Shown one piece after another: positions 46,763-59,622 of a stretch of DNA of 64,000 nt (position 1 is the first letter of the stretch; every line of letters starts with the position of its first letter). Made by a program: the position numbers and the translations under genes. The DNA lies in contig NC_023749.2 of the NCBI RefSeq assembly GCF_000499845.2, positions 36,901,843-36,965,842 of the forward strand. Reading direction: 5' to 3'. Below the pieces are notes generated by a model. The model was not told where the DNA came from. It searched no databases and saw nothing but the letters and a program-made list of their open reading frames with translations. Origin of the DNA: Phaseolus vulgaris (Eukaryota > Streptophyta > Magnoliopsida > Fabales > Fabaceae).

Positions 46763-47782
46763 TGATGTGATTCCAATAGCAAAGAAGAGAATGATTCTTG
46801 ACATTCTTAGGAATCAACTTGAGTTGGACAATTGTTAGGCACTTTTTCTTAGAATTGGATCAATCTTCTAAGTCAAGAACTCACCAAAACTAGCACCAAA
46901 TCCAAACTCACATGGAAGTTCCTCATATTGTCAAGTTGAACCAACAAAAAGAGGTAAAACTTAAAAACACCGAATAGAATTGGATAAGAATCAAATTGAA
47001 CCAAACAAAATGAAATTAAAAGGCAAAGAACTGAAAAGGATTGCTGGAAAATAAGAACAACCGAACCATAAACTCAAGAACACAAGACAGAATTTCAAGG
47101 AAACAAGCTTAAACATGAACAATTGAAAGAGAAGGAAGGAAGGAGAAAAGAATGCTCATGAAGATGGATGTAAGGTTGGATGATCACGCCACTAGAAGGA
47201 TGGTTGCTCCTAGATGAGTGTGTTGCCGCCACTTGAGGACACCATGGATCCTTCAAGATAAGACTAGAGAAGAAGGCTCAAAAGCTCTCCAATGCTCACT
47301 CAAAATTTGAGTATAGTTTCTTTACTCTAAATTCCAATCTGAATTTTACAAAGGGAGCACCTCTATTTATAGCCTAAGGTGCTGAAATGCAAGCTACACA
47401 AATTCAAAATTCCCTCCTAAAAAGTTTCTAGAACCGGCGCCAAATACAAAGCATGAGGAAGGTGTGACCTCTTCCTTCACTTTGGCACCTCCTATTCTAC
47501 TCCTACACCTATCTACTAACGCACCCCCCTCCTAAAGCTCCTAACTAAAGCCTAAAAGATGCTATAACAATAGAGGTTTCTAATGTTTCCCTCTAAGCAC
47601 CTTCAACCAAAGAAATTACAAAAAGAGAAAATAATTGTCCCCTAGCTCCTAAAGCTTTGAACATGCTTCTTTTAAGCCTTTGAGGTGGGCTTTGACCTCC
47701 ATGGTCGTCCTCCATTTGCGCCTCTACCTCTTCTTGATCTTGTTAATTGGCCTCCATGTCCACTTGAGCTTGATCTCCATCA
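46763..47782 (-). repeat. 3' LTR of the CRM-like element
   Basis: TGATGTGATTCC...TGATCTCCATCA on the plus strand. The last codons of pol extend into this LTR. A TATA-like CTATTTATAG is present near 47361-47370. Confidence 0.95.
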
Positions 47783-50700
47783 TACTCCCCTAGTTGGAGA
47801 GAATTCGACCACGAATTTTGGAGACCTACAGAAAAAGGAGTTAGATCGCTGACATTAAAAGTATGACTACCTAAGAATGTATCAGGCATATCTAACTCAT
47901 AAGCATTGTCATTAATCCTCTTGAGGATTTGGAAAGGTCCATCCCCTCGAGGCATTAGTTTGGACTTCCTTTGAGTAGGAAAGCAATCCTTCCTCAAGTG
48001 AAGCCAAACCCAATCGCCCTCATCAAACAACAATGCTTTTCTCCTTTTATTGGCAAGTTCAGCATACTTGCCAACCTTCTTCTCAATTCTCTTCTTGATG
48101 TCTTTATGCAAAGTTTTCATAAAAGAAGCCTTTTCATCCCCATCTTTGCACAAGACATCTCCAAGAAGGGGAATAGGAAGAAGATCAAGAGGTGTTAGGG
48201 GGTTAAACCCATAGACAACCTCAAAAGGAGAATGTGAGGTGGTAGAATTTACTACACGATTATATGCAAACTCAACATGGGGTAGTAAATTCTCCCACAC
48301 TCTAGGATTCCCCGAAATAAAACATCTCAATAGTTGTCCCAAAGTTCTATTCACCACCTCGGTTTGACCATCAGTTTGTGGGTGGCAAGTGGTAGAAAAT
48401 AAAAGCTTAGTCCCAAGCTTGCCCCACAAGGTCTTCCAAAAGTGACTCAAGAACTTGGGATCTCTATCGGATACTATAGATCTAGGAATCCTATGCAAGC
48501 GAACCATTTCTTGGAAGAAGAGGTTTGCAATGTGGCATGCATCATCCACTTTGTGGCAAGGAATAAAGTGAGCCATTTTTGAAAAACGATCCACTACCAC
48601 AAAAATGGAGTCCTTTCCCTTTGATGTCTTGGGTAAGCCTAAGATGAAATCCATAGATATATCTACCCAAGGCATTGAAGGGATAGGAAGAGGAGTATAT
48701 AAACCATGGGGATGCATCTTAGACTTAGCTTTGCGGCAAGCTATGCATTTATCACACAAACTATGAATATGTTTATGCATATGAGGCCAAAAGAAATGTT
48801 CATGCAACACATTAGCAACCCCAAAATCTCCCATTAAACCCCCCTCATGAGCTTCTCTAACAAGAGATAATCTAATAGAGCATTGAGGAACACAAAGATG
48901 TTTCCCTTTAAAAAGAAAGCCATCTTGTATAAAAAAGTCTTTGTGTCCTCCCTTAAGACACTCTTGATAGATGAGGGAAAAATCAAGGTCATCATGATAA
49001 AGTTCCTTAATGTGATCAAAACCAAGATATTGAGAGCTTAAAAGATTTAGCAAAGTGTATCTTCTAGAAAGAGCATCCGCCACAATATTTACTTTGCCTT
49101 GCTTGTGTTTGATCACATAAGGAAATTGCTCAATGAATTCCACCCACTTAGCATGCCTCTTGTTAAGTTTGTTTTGGCTTTTCAAATATTTAAGAGATTC
49201 ATGATCACTATGTATCACAAACTCTTTGGGAAAAAGATAGTGTTGCCAAGTAAACAAAGCCCTAACAAGTGCATATAATTCCTAATCATAGGTGGAATAA
49301 TTGAGATGACTTCCCTTCAATTTCTCACTAAAATAGGCTTTGGGGTGACCCTCTTGAAGGAGACCAGCCCCAATACCTTTGCTTGAAGCATCACACTCAA
49401 TCTCAAATGTCTTAGTGAAATTAGGAAGGGCCAAGATGGGAGCATTAGTCAATTTTTCTTTCAAAGTGTCAAAAGCATTTTGTTGTGCTTCTCCCCATTG
49501 AAAGACCACATCCTTTTTCACTATGTCATTGAGTGGTGCGGCAATGGTACCAAAGTTTGGGACAAATCTTCTATAGAAAGAAGCAAGTTCATGAAAACTT
49601 CGGACCTCATTCAAAGATTTCGGTGTAGGCCAATTTTGAATGGCCATCACCTTTGTTTTGTCCACATGGACCCCTTTGCAACTCACAACAAACCCTAGGA
49701 AGTCTATATGATCAAGAGCAAACATACATTTAGCAAGATTAGCATACAAATGTTCCTTCCTAAGGGTTTCTAAAACTTGCCTAACATGCAACCTATGGTC
49801 ATTCAAAGATAAGCTATAAATGAGAATGTCATCAAAGTAAACAACAACAAACTTACCAATGAATGGTCTAAGAACATGATGCATGAGGCGCATGAAGGTA
49901 CTTGGTGCATTAGTTAGACCAAAAGGCATAACTAACCACTCATATAAACCAAAGTTGGTCTTAAAAGCCGTCTTCCAGTCATCACCCGGTTTAATACGGA
50001 TTTGATTGTAGCCGCTTTTAAGATCAATCTTTGAAAAGATTTTTGAACCATGTAATTCATCCAACAAATCATCTAGTCTAGGTATGGGATGCCTATACTT
50101 AATTGTTATGTTATCGATGGCCCTACAATCTGAACACATTCACCATGTGCCATCCTTTTTTGGCACTAAGATGATAGGCATAGCACAAGGACTCATGCTA
50201 TCTTGCACCCACCCTTTCTCAATCAAAGCCTCAACTTGTTGGCGAATTTCCTTGGTTTCACTTGGATTGGTCCTATATGTTGGACGGTTTGGTAAAGAAG
50301 AGCCCGGTATCAAATCAATTTGGTGTTCAATCCCTCTCAAAGGTGGAAGTCCATTTGGAGGATCTTGAAACACATCTTGGAACTCTTCTACCAAATTTTC
50401 CAAGCAATGACGACTATCAACAAGTGATTCTACTCTAAGAGTTCTAGGGATGGCTAAAAAAAGAGGATGATGAGCCACTATTTCCCTTTCAATTTCACGC
50501 CTAGACACAAGGAGTGTAGGCGTATAACTCTTATCTTTTTTATCTTTTTCACTCTCCCTCTTTTTCTTCATGATAACTTGGTCCTCATGGACTTCTCTTG
50601 GAGAGTGAGATTTTAAAGTAACCTTGTGACCATGGAATTCAAAAGATAGTTTGTTGGTAAAGCCATCATGTAAAACTTTTCTATCAAATTGCCAAGGCCT

Positions 50701-52206
50701 TCCCAAAAGAACATGAGTGGCTTCCATGGGCACAACATCACATAATACCTCATCTTTGTATTTTCCAATGGAGAAATGGATGAGGACTTGTTTATTGACA
50801 ATTATTTCTCCTACCTCACTAAGCCATTGTAATTTGTAGGGCTTTGTATGAGAGATAGTAGGCAATCCAAGCTTATCTACAACTCTTGTACTAGCCACAT
50901 TTGCACAACTACCCCCATCCACTATTAAAGAGCAAATGTTGTTTTGAATAAGACATCTTGTATGGAAAATATTTTCCCTTTGACTTTCATCAAAAGGTTG
51001 TGAAACTTGTCCAAGAAGTCTTCTCACAACTAACAAGTCCCCTTCAAGTGGACATTCGCTCTCTTCCTCACTAGATGCATGAGAATGCAATGAATGCTTA
51101 GGAGAATCCGAATCATGCTCACTAATTACAATGCCCTCATGCATGTACATACTTCGTTTTGAAGGACAATTTGCAGCTATATGACCATAACCCATACATT
51201 TAAAGCATTTAGTATTAGACGTTCTAGTGGGAGATTTAGGCCTAGAAATAGATGGCTTAGTTTCCTTAGGTTTGAAAGAAGAATCTTTGGAAGGATGTTT
51301 AGAAAAAGAATTTTTGTTTCTCCAAGACTTGGAGTAGTATCCATCATTGGAAGCATTTTTGAAAGAGTTTTTCTTAGCAAGTTGGGCTTCCACCTTCATT
51401 GCAAGATGAACTAAAGAGCCCAATGATGAATACTCTTGTAACTCAACAATGTCTTGAATATCCTTCCTAAGACCACTCACAAACCTAGCAATCATAGCTT
51501 CCTCACTTTCTTCTAATTCAATTTTAAGCACAAGCGTCTCTAGCTCCTTATAATATTCATCCACATTTAGCGTGCCTTGTTGAAACCGTTGGAGTCTCAA
51601 CATGAGGTCTTTCCTAAAATGTGGGGGCACAAACCTAGCGCGCATATGATCCTTTAAAGAGTTCCAAGAGTCCACGGGAGGACCCTTGTGATAGATAATG
51701 TCCTTTACAATTCCATGCCACCATTTCATGGCATAATCACTAAACTCTAGGGTGGCTAGCTTAAGCTTATGATCATCTTGGATCTCATGGATCTCAAATA
51801 TTTGTTCACACTTAGCCTCCCAATCTAAATATACATTAGGATCACTAGAGCCATTAAAACAAGGAAGCTTGACCGAAGGAAGCCTAGACTTTGCATCTTG
51901 ATAGAAGCCATTGCCGTAGTGATGTCTTTCCCCTTGATGATGATGTCTTTGTCCATGGAATTGGGGTGGAGTTCTTCTTCTCCTATGTTCATCTTCACGG
52001 CCAAAATCATTTGAAGAGGCTCTTGTTGAAGGTCTATGATGCTCATCATGGATTGAAGGAGATGGTCTAGCTTGTTGCACCTCCATCTTTTGCAATTTCT
52101 CTTCCAAGCGTCTAATGGTTCTTTGTGCTTCATGTAATTCACCAAGGATGGAAGCTTTGGAAGGAGAATTCTGCTTGTAGGATGCATCACTTGAAAATCC
52201 AGCCAT
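47743..52206 (-). pseudogene. Gag-pol polyprotein of the CRM-like element
   Basis: Single frame of 1487 codons, start at MAGFSSDASY. Gag (about 115-260, with DWEAKCEQIF and KWWHGIVKD); zinc knuckle CFKCMGYGHIAANC (about 334-347); aspartic protease with CSLIVDGGSCANV (about 425-440); RT with [13 protein letters not shown] and [11 protein letters not shown]; RNase H with [12 protein letters not shown] and VADALSRR; integrase with a His/Cys finger ending [10 protein letters not shown] and the DDE residues in [24 protein letters not shown] and [13 protein letters not shown]. Two in-frame stops: TGA at 50140-50142 right after KKDGTW at the RT start, and TAG at 49282-49284 within RNase H after NYSTYD. 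Otherwise open, so recently inactivated or rescued in trans. The last 13 codons lie inside the 3' LTR. Confidence 0.95.
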
Positions 52207-53430
52207 TTGGAATTAAAAACAGCAAACACACAAAACAGCAAACAAGTTAAGAAACAAAATGAGCAAAAACAGTGAGTGTTTCAATAAAAAATGCCGAAGT
52301 GAATTGAGGCAGAAAAAGAGGTCACTCTCAAAGAAATAATGTTCTTGCACCAATCTGATCTTGAGGTCTTAGAATCCTCAAATGAAAGATGTCAAAGCAA
52401 GCACACCAATCTCAAAGGCAACCACCACAAAACCAATGAAACAATAAAGACAAACAAGAAAAGGTATAAGCAAAGAAAGGTAATTGCAAAAGGAATACTA
52501 TATGTAAGACAAACTCAAAGAGTGAGGAATGAAAGACAATCAAGAAAATAAAGAACTCAATGAGAAAGTAGGCACACAAAATAATACTTAAGGAAAAGCA
52601 CTAGAGTAGATGAAGAAAACAAAAAAGTCTAGCTACTGGAAAAAAAAAAAATTATGCAAATTGTGCTTGATGTTCACTGATTTAACTGGAATGATATAGA
52701 GCGAACTGGATTATGAAATTTAAACCACAGAAACTTCAAGATGTTAACTCAATAATGGCACTGGAATCAATTAAAAACAGTAAGCCAATTAATTGAGATA
52801 AATTTTTCAAAATCGCTGCCAGATTACCGTATTCTTTTCGGCAGAATTGTACACTTTTTTTATTTTATTTATCATTTTTTGTGTACTTTGAATTTTTGAG
52901 TAATTCTTTTTTCTACTCTTTTCTAACACTTTGAATATCACAAATCCAGAATTTCAGAATTTTCCAGTGAGTAAATCAATTGCAATAAGGAAAAACAGTA
53001 AGCACTTTTTTCAGAAACAGAGGAATCCTAATAGGAATGAAAAACAGAATGATGAACTAGCAAAGACATAATGGAAAATGATGTATAGGAACTTGTATAG
53101 GTCTAGAATACAAGCATGAACTCAAACTAAAACATAAAATGCACAAAGGATCAATATCAACTCAGAAAATTATATGACACTAAAGCAAGAAACAATCAAA
53201 AGCAATAAAAGTACTACTAGAAGTGATGACAATTATGGAAAAACAAGACTAAGACAAAACTTGTATGGATTCAAAAAGGAAAATACTCAAACATATGATA
53301 GGCACAAAAATTTAAAACAGCAAGCAAACTCAAATAAGCCTAAAACAGAAACTTAAATTGCAAGAAATTAAAGAGCTCTTGAAATAAAGTGCTACACAAC
53401 TCAACAATTAAACAAGAACACACCTAAACT
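52207..53430 (-). other. Untranslated leader of the CRM-like element
   Basis: About 1.2 kb between primer-binding site and gag start, A-rich on the plus strand, no supported ORF. Part of it (53050-53430) is also present at 35380-35765 in the truncated copy. Confidence 0.8.
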
Positions 53431-53440
53431 CTTGATACCA
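53431..53440 (-). other. Primer-binding site (initiator Met tRNA)
   Basis: TGGTATCAAG on the minus strand, two bases from the LTR. Matches the TGGTATCA core used by many gypsy and copia elements. Confidence 0.8.
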
Positions 53441-53442
53441 CA

Positions 53443-54463
53443 TGATGTGTTTCCAATAGCAAAGAAGAGAATGATTCTTGACATTCTTAGGAATCAACTT
53501 GAGTTGGACAATTGTTAGGCACTTTTTCTTAGAATTGGATCAATGTTCAAACTCAAGAACTCACCAAAACTAGCACCAAATCCAAACTCACATGGAAGTT
53601 CCTCATATTGTCAAATTGAACCAACAAAAAGAGGTAAAACTTAAAAACACCGAACAAAATTGGATAAGAATCAAATTGAACTGAACAAAATGAAATTAAA
53701 AGGCAAAGAACTGAAAAGGATTGCTGGAAAATAAGAACAACCGAACCATAAACTCAAGAACACAAGACAGAATTTCAAGGAAACAAGCTTAAACATGAAC
53801 AATTGAAAGAGAAGGAAGGAAGGAGAAAAGAATGCTCATGAAGATGGATGTAAGGTTGGATGATCACGCCACTAGAAGGATGGTTGCTCCTAGATGAGTG
53901 TGCTGCCGCCACTTGAGGACACCATGGATCCTTCAAGATAAGACTAGAGAAGAAGGCTCAAAAGCTCTCCAATGCTCACTCAAAATTTGAGTATAGTTTC
54001 TTTACTCTAAATTCCAATCTGAATTTTACAAAGGGAGCACCTCTATTTATAGCCTAAGGTGCTGAAATGCAAGCTACACAAATTCAAAATTCCTTCATAA
54101 AAAGTTTCTAGAACCGGCGCCAAATACAAAGCATGAGGAAGGTGTGACCTCTTCCTTCACTTTGGCACCTCCTATTCTACTCCTACACCTATCTACTAAC
54201 GCACCCCCCCTCCTAAAGCTCCTAACTAAAGCCTAAAAGATGCTATAACAATAGAGGTTTCTAATGTTTCCCTCTAAGCACCTTCAACCAAAGAAATTAC
54301 AAAAAGAGAAAATAATTGTCCCCTAGCTCCTAAAGCTTTGAACATGCTTCTTGTAAGCCTTTGAGGTGGGTTTTGACCTCCATGGCCGTCCTCCATTTGC
54401 GCCTCTACCTCTTCTTGATCTTGTTTATTGGCCTCCATGTCCACTTGAGCTTGATCTCCATCA
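53443..54463 (-). repeat. 5' LTR of the CRM-like element
   Basis: TGATGTGTTTCC...TGATCTCCATCA on the plus strand; followed by TSD TGATT. Confidence 0.95.
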
Positions 54464-54743
54464 TGATTTGAAAGACTACTTACTAGTTTTGTGATAATCC
54501 AATCTCAGATAATCAATGGCATAGAGAATTCGAGAATCACGAAAGGTGAAAGTAAGGAATAGAGTTCAAAGAAAAGGGGAAATAGAAAATAAAGGGAGTG
54601 TGACTTGGCTTAATAATACGATAAATAAGTGTCAGTTACATGAACTCTAATATTTGTGTACTTAAAACGTCGGTTTAGCCCCTCTATCTTAGTAAAAACT
54701 TAACTTTTTTTTTGTCTCACGCAATATTTCACTACAAGAAAAC

Positions 54744-55170
54744 AACGATTTTGTGTGGGCCAAAAACGGACGCAAAAGGTAAAAAACGGACGCTCATGCG
54801 TCGGATTTTCGTCGGCCACAGTCCTGACGAAAAAACCTTGAAAGCAAATGGAAACTAGCGTGGGCCAGCAAGTTGGACGCATGTTGCGTGGGCCAAGCCC
54901 ACGCAAAATGGACGCAACACGCAGAATCTGGGTGGATGCAAAATGGACACATATGCGGCAGCTTATGCGTGGGCCAAACCGACGCACAATTTAAATATCG
55001 CCTATGCGTCGGCTTGGCCGACGAAAATTAAAAAAAAATTCTTTTTTTAAAAAAACATTAAAAAAATAAATATATATATATATATCAGATGTTGCGTGGG
55101 CTAGGCCCACGCAAAAGCCGACACATATTAAAAACAAAAAAGCTAGCGTGGGCCAGTGGCCAACGCATAA
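54744..55170. repeat. Left subterminal repeats with perfect hairpins
   Basis: Dense direct and inverted copies of GCGTGGGCC, ACGGACGC and GCGTCGG. Two 10-bp perfect inverted repeats, TTGCGTGGGC/GCCCACGCAA, sit at 54884-54906 and 55092-55114 with 3-base loops. Expected transposase-binding region. The right counterpart is 59118-59290, and an isolated palindromic copy (ATGCGTCGGCCACATCCGACGCAT) is at 57419-57442. Confidence 0.85.
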
Positions 55171-55562
55171 AGGGAAGAAAAAAAATTATTTTGTTTTCTA
55201 GCCAGTTTACCTGTAAATAGCTAGGTTACCTGTAAAGAATAAATACCAATTAAATCGCATTCAGACATATTACTATCATTCACAACACATCCACAAACAC
55301 ATCCAAAGTACAAAAGTAATACAAATAGTTAAACAAAATCTTTGATCAATTCAAATATTCAAAATGATATGAATACTTAAAAAAAATATTACAATTAAAA
55401 TTGTACTTTACAAATCTAACTAAAAGTAGCAAAATGAATCCTATAGTGATGTGATAAACCTGTAAAAAAATATAAACAATATAAATAAATAAATGAAATA
55501 ATTAAAATACTTAGTATATAATAAAAATGTCAAATAGTTAAACTTACAGTATAGGATGCACT

Positions 55563-55960
55563 TTAAGGAACAAGTTGATCATCCTGCTCTGGATCATACT
55601 CATGATCGAATTGTGTTGTGCTATTGGAAGTATTTTTGTCACGTTCCATTGAGATAAGTTTATCTTTTATAACCTTCAACTCATCATCCAAGTGTGCATA
55701 CTTCTGACTCCACATACTAAGTTCGACACGAAGCATTTGATTTTCAATCACATGCCCAGATTGTGAAGTGCCGAAAGCAAAGGCTTGAGTGAGAGAAGAG
55801 ACTCCTTCGCGGAAGTTAGCAGCCAAGTCAGTCGTACCATACACTCGACCTCTACTCTTTCATCCGGCAGCTTCCTTCCATGTTTGAAGCTTAGTTGTAG
55901 GATCAAGTTGGTGGACATCAGTGTTAGAGTCCTAAGAACTATTTGCTTGAAGGGCCCAAT
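55563..55960 (-). pseudogene. Plant transposase (Ptta/En/Spm type) C-terminal fragment
   Basis: Minus strand. The piece reads TTKLQTWKEAAG, a stop, KSRGRVYGTTDLAANFREG, then VSSLTQAFAFGTSQSGHVIE and a helical C-terminus KYAHLDDELKVIKDKL, ending EYDPEQDDQLVP at 55563. It resembles the C-terminal part of the Transposase_24 (Ptta/En/Spm) family that accompanies CACTA elements (from memory). The one internal stop falls where the family usually has a glycine. Upstream exons are not recognisable; the tandem array lies immediately upstream. Confidence 0.65.
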
Positions 55961-56600
55961 ATGCTGGCCAATTTTTTTACTCTCTGCAGCCTTATTTAAT
56001 TTACACACCCCACATCACTTTTTCTAATTTTCTGGCCCGATATGCTGGCCAATTCTTTTACTCTCTGCAGCCTTATTTAATTTACACACCCCACATCACT
56101 TTTTATAATTTTCTGTCCCAATATGCTGGCTAATTCTTTTACTTTGTGCAGCCCTTATTTAATTTACACACCCCACATCACTTTTTTTAATTTTCTGGCC
56201 CAATATGCTGGCCAATTTTTTTACTCTCTGCAGCCTTATTTAATTTACACACCCCACATCACTTTTTCTAATTTTCTGGCCCAATATCCTGGCCAATTTT
56301 TTTTACTTTCTACAGCTCTTATTTAATATACACACCCCACATCACTTTTTCTAATTTTCTGGCCTAATATGCTGGCCAATTCTTTTACTCTCTGCAGCCC
56401 TTATTTAATTTACACACCCCACATCACTTTTTCTAATTTTCTGACCAATATCCTGGTTAATTTTTTTACTCTCTGCAGCCCTTATTAAATTTACACAACC
56501 CACAACTATTTCAAGTTTTCTGGCCCAATCTGTTGTCTTTATTTTTTACTTTCTGCATCCCCTATTTTATTTAAACACCCACGTCACTAAATAAACTTTA
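55950..56600. repeat. Tandem repeat, about 83 bp x 7-8
   Basis: Units with CTGGCCCAATATGCTGGCCA, TTTTACTCTCTGCAGCC, TTATTTAATTTACACACCCC and ACATCACTTTTTCTAATTTT, separated by 81-85 bp and diverging toward the right end. No ORF is supported. Confidence 0.9.
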
Positions 56601-57143
56601 TTCTTTGCATCATTAATATTTGTTTTTAACACTACAAAAATTAAAAACTTCATAATTATTAAAAATTCTAAATAAATAAAAAATTAAATTATTTAAACCA
56701 TTAGATGGAAGTTAGCCTTACTTTTGTTGTCTCTACAGAAATACCAATTTAATATTGACAAGGGTCTAAATCTACAACTACAACAAAGAAATTAAAAAAA
56801 AAAGAGCAAAATTGAAGTAGATGTAATTAATTATCGTTTAACAAGTTTAGGATGTGTAAAAATCGGGAAAGCATGTGTAAATATGTTTATCAAACTAGAT
56901 ATAATTAATTATCGCTTAACAAGTTTAGGATGTAATATAAATTTTACTAAGACTAGTAAAAAAAGAAAGAATTAATTCTAGTCAATTAATTTGTTTTCAT
57001 GCATGAGATTAAGTCACACTCAATAATCCAAACAACAACATATATACCAGCAACCAACACTCAATAATCCAAACCAACAACGTATACCAGCAACCACAGC
57101 TCAATAATCCAAATAAAAAATCGGTAAAATCTGAACCTTTAAA

Positions 57144-57412
57144 TGGAGTGACGCGGATGAGGCTACGCAGGCACTGGCGCGGAGGAGGCGGTGACGCCCA
57201 GGCAGTGAGGCGGAGGCACGCGGAGGAGGCGGAGGACTCTCCCGGAGCAGTGACGGTCGCGGAGGCAGACTTGAAGAACGCGAAGGTAAAGCTAAAGAAC
57301 GCGGAAGCACAGCTGAAGAACACAGAGGCAGAGTTGAAGAATTGGGAAAAAAATAGGTTTTGAAATTTGGGGGTGCTCGAAAAGCGGGAACACAAAATTT
57401 TTTATATATAGT
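57144..57412 (-). promoter_or_regulatory. Possible promoter and GC-rich 5' leader of the CACTA gene
   Basis: A TATA-like CTATATATAAAAAA reads on the minus strand at 57399-57412, upstream of a GC-rich island (57144-57260) that stands out in AT-rich surroundings. The only gene-like sequence on this strand is the transposase fragment 1.2 kb downstream. Inference only. Confidence 0.35.
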
Positions 57413-59303
57413 CCCAGTATGCGTCGGCCACATCCGACGCATACTTTAAAATATTTAATTTTAATTAAATTTAAAATCGAATTCAAAATTTAAAAATTAA
57501 ATTAAAACTTTTTTAAATAACAAAAAAATTTAATTTAATTTTTAAAAAAATTTAATTTCATTATACAACAAACACTTTTTTTAATTTATAAAAAACAATT
57601 TAATTTAATTTATACAATAAAAAATTTAATTTAATTTATACAAAAATATTTAGTTTAATTTATACAATAAAAATTTACTTTAGTTTATATAAAATAATTT
57701 AATTTAATTTCTACAACATAAAATTAATTTAAATTGAAAAAAAAAACTTTATTTAATTTATACAACAATAAACAAATTTAATTTATACAAAAACTAAATT
57801 AAGTATAATTTCTATGTGACATAACATCTACTATCACAAATATCAATGAACCGTATTATTGAAATTGCTCATGATACCCTCATCATCCCTTCTAACTTAT
57901 AATCCAAAATCTAATAATCAACTATATTCCATGATTCTAAGTTAATTCTATAACTATCAGGAAATGACTCATATTTCTCAATTTGCTTATGATACTCTCT
58001 TTCAGCCTTTACAATGCACTTCTTAGTTCAACTCTTACCTTGACAATGGACTAGGGTTATTAACTTATAATCCAAAATGTAATCATGAACTCTATTCCAT
58101 GATTTTAAGTTCATTCTATATCACACTCAGTCGAAACTTACTTATTTATGTTACATTTATTAGAACTAAGTCTACTAAAATTATTATGTCAAAGACCTAT
58201 TATTTAATACATTGGGAAACTGTATTAACACACTTATAAGGAATATTGCATATGTGCCATCTCGTTACTTACAACTTACTATATTATTATGTGCTTCAGT
58301 TGGAAAACATTAATTTCTTTTCGAGATCATACTCAGTAACTATAACAATGACATTTATAGAGCATGTAGTCAACTTTGGAACACTTTGGATATTGTACCA
58401 ATCTAACAATTAAGAATAAGTTACTTACTCACGCACTTAGTCTTAATATGTTTGTATCATATACATTTTCGCTAATTCTTTATAATGATCTTATGCTTCA
58501 TTTATGAGAAGTAACATCTTTAAAATTATAATGGATATCAAAACAAAATTCCTAGTTCATTCATCCATTGCACACATACAACATTTAAATTTATTTAAGT
58601 TACTAATCAAAAGTTTTATCTAACTTTTTTTTTCTTAAGGCAAATAAAACATTTTTAGATAAAATTTACTCTCTATTTTTAAATACGCATTTTGTTTTAC
58701 TAGTTTTTACTTAATTATTATTTTTCTACATATTTTCAAATCTTTATAAACTTTTTAAGATAACTTCTTTTAAATAATTTCAAAATTAAACACTTCATAA
58801 ATTTAATAAATTTAATTTAAATAATTTATATCACAATTTCAAAAATAAAATATTTATGACAATATATAAATAAAATAAATTTAAAATAAATAATCTTTAA
58901 AATAATAAATAATCTTTAAATACATTTTTTTTACTCAATTAATTTTAAATCAAACACTTAATTAATTTAATAAATTTAATTTAACTAATTTATATTAAAA
59001 ATTGATAAATTAAACAATTTATTATAATATTAAAGAAATAATTTTAAAACAAATACAATAAAAAATTAAATTTTAAAATATTTCTTATAATGTTATACAT
59101 TAAATAAATTTTAAATAAATATGTGTGGGTCACGGCCGACGCAAACTGGATTTTTTTTTTAAAAAAAAATAAATCCATAAGTGCGTCCGTTTTGCGTCGA
59201 ATGTCATTTTGCGTGGGTTTTGAGCCATTTTGTCCGACAATATTAGCGTCCGTAGTTGGCCCGCACAAGTATTTTGAAGCTAATTGCTTATTTTCTTGTA
59301 GTA

Positions 59304-59602
59304 TTTTATTCGTATTTAATTTATATATTATATTTTACAATAAAATTTGTGCCAGTTAGACTGATGCTACTCTATATTTATTTAATATAAAATATAATTT
59401 TAATAATTTTTTTTTATTCTTAAACTGATGTTAATTAGTTTTTTATTTTAATAATTTTTAGTATCGGTATAAAATTCACTTAGTCGACACTGTTTAATAT
59501 TTATTTTGACAGTGAATTACCATGAATTACGCCAACTCTAATAACGTTCCTTTCATGATCGTTGAAATGTTATGATAACTATTTTTTTGCATTCTTGTAG
59601 TG
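59304..59602. mobile_element. CACTA-like right end beside the 4.6-kb element
   Basis: Ends TTTTTTTGCATTCTTGTAGTG at 59582-59602 (inverted CACTACAAGAATGC). The 4.6-kb CACTA may have inserted into this element, but a left end before 54730 was not found. Confidence 0.4.
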
Positions 59603-59622
59603 AAATAATTTTTATTTTTGTT

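Larger units (their letters stand above)
46763..54463 (-). mobile_element. Complete CRM-like Ty3/gypsy retrotransposon, 7.7 kb
   Basis: LTRs at 46763-47782 and 53443-54463; 5-bp TSD TGATT at 46758-46762 and 54464-54468. Primer-binding site for initiator Met tRNA at 53431-53440. One gag-pol frame, 52206-47743, broken by two in-frame stops. By eye the two LTRs differ at fewer than about 20 of 1020 positions, so this is among the youngest insertions here. The integrase end ([29 protein letters not shown]) lacks a classical chromodomain and resembles the CRM clade of chromoviruses (from memory). Confidence 0.95.
54730..59303 (-). mobile_element. CACTA element (TIR CACTACAAGAAAA), 4.6 kb
   Basis: Left end CACTACAAGAAAA at 54730-54742; right end TTTTCTTGTAGT plus one changed base at 59291-59303; TSD TTT at 54727-54729 and 59304-59306. 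Subterminal regions are full of GCGTGGGCC, GGACGCA and GTCGGCC motifs, some forming perfect inverted repeats. It contains a transposase-like 3' fragment on the minus strand, an 83-bp tandem array, and about 1.7 kb of AT-rich sequence at 57440-59110 that may be a later insertion or unique filler. No TNP2 was seen, so it is probably non-autonomous. Confidence 0.8.

Noticed and set aside
54700..54987. Minus-strand ORF of 95 codons
   Set aside because: It lies wholly in CACTA terminal and subterminal repeats.
57148..57363. Plus-strand ORF with KNAE-like heptads suggesting a coiled coil
   Set aside because: It lies in the GC-rich leader opposite the CACTA gene direction and starts and ends without context; a short internal repeat explains the heptads.
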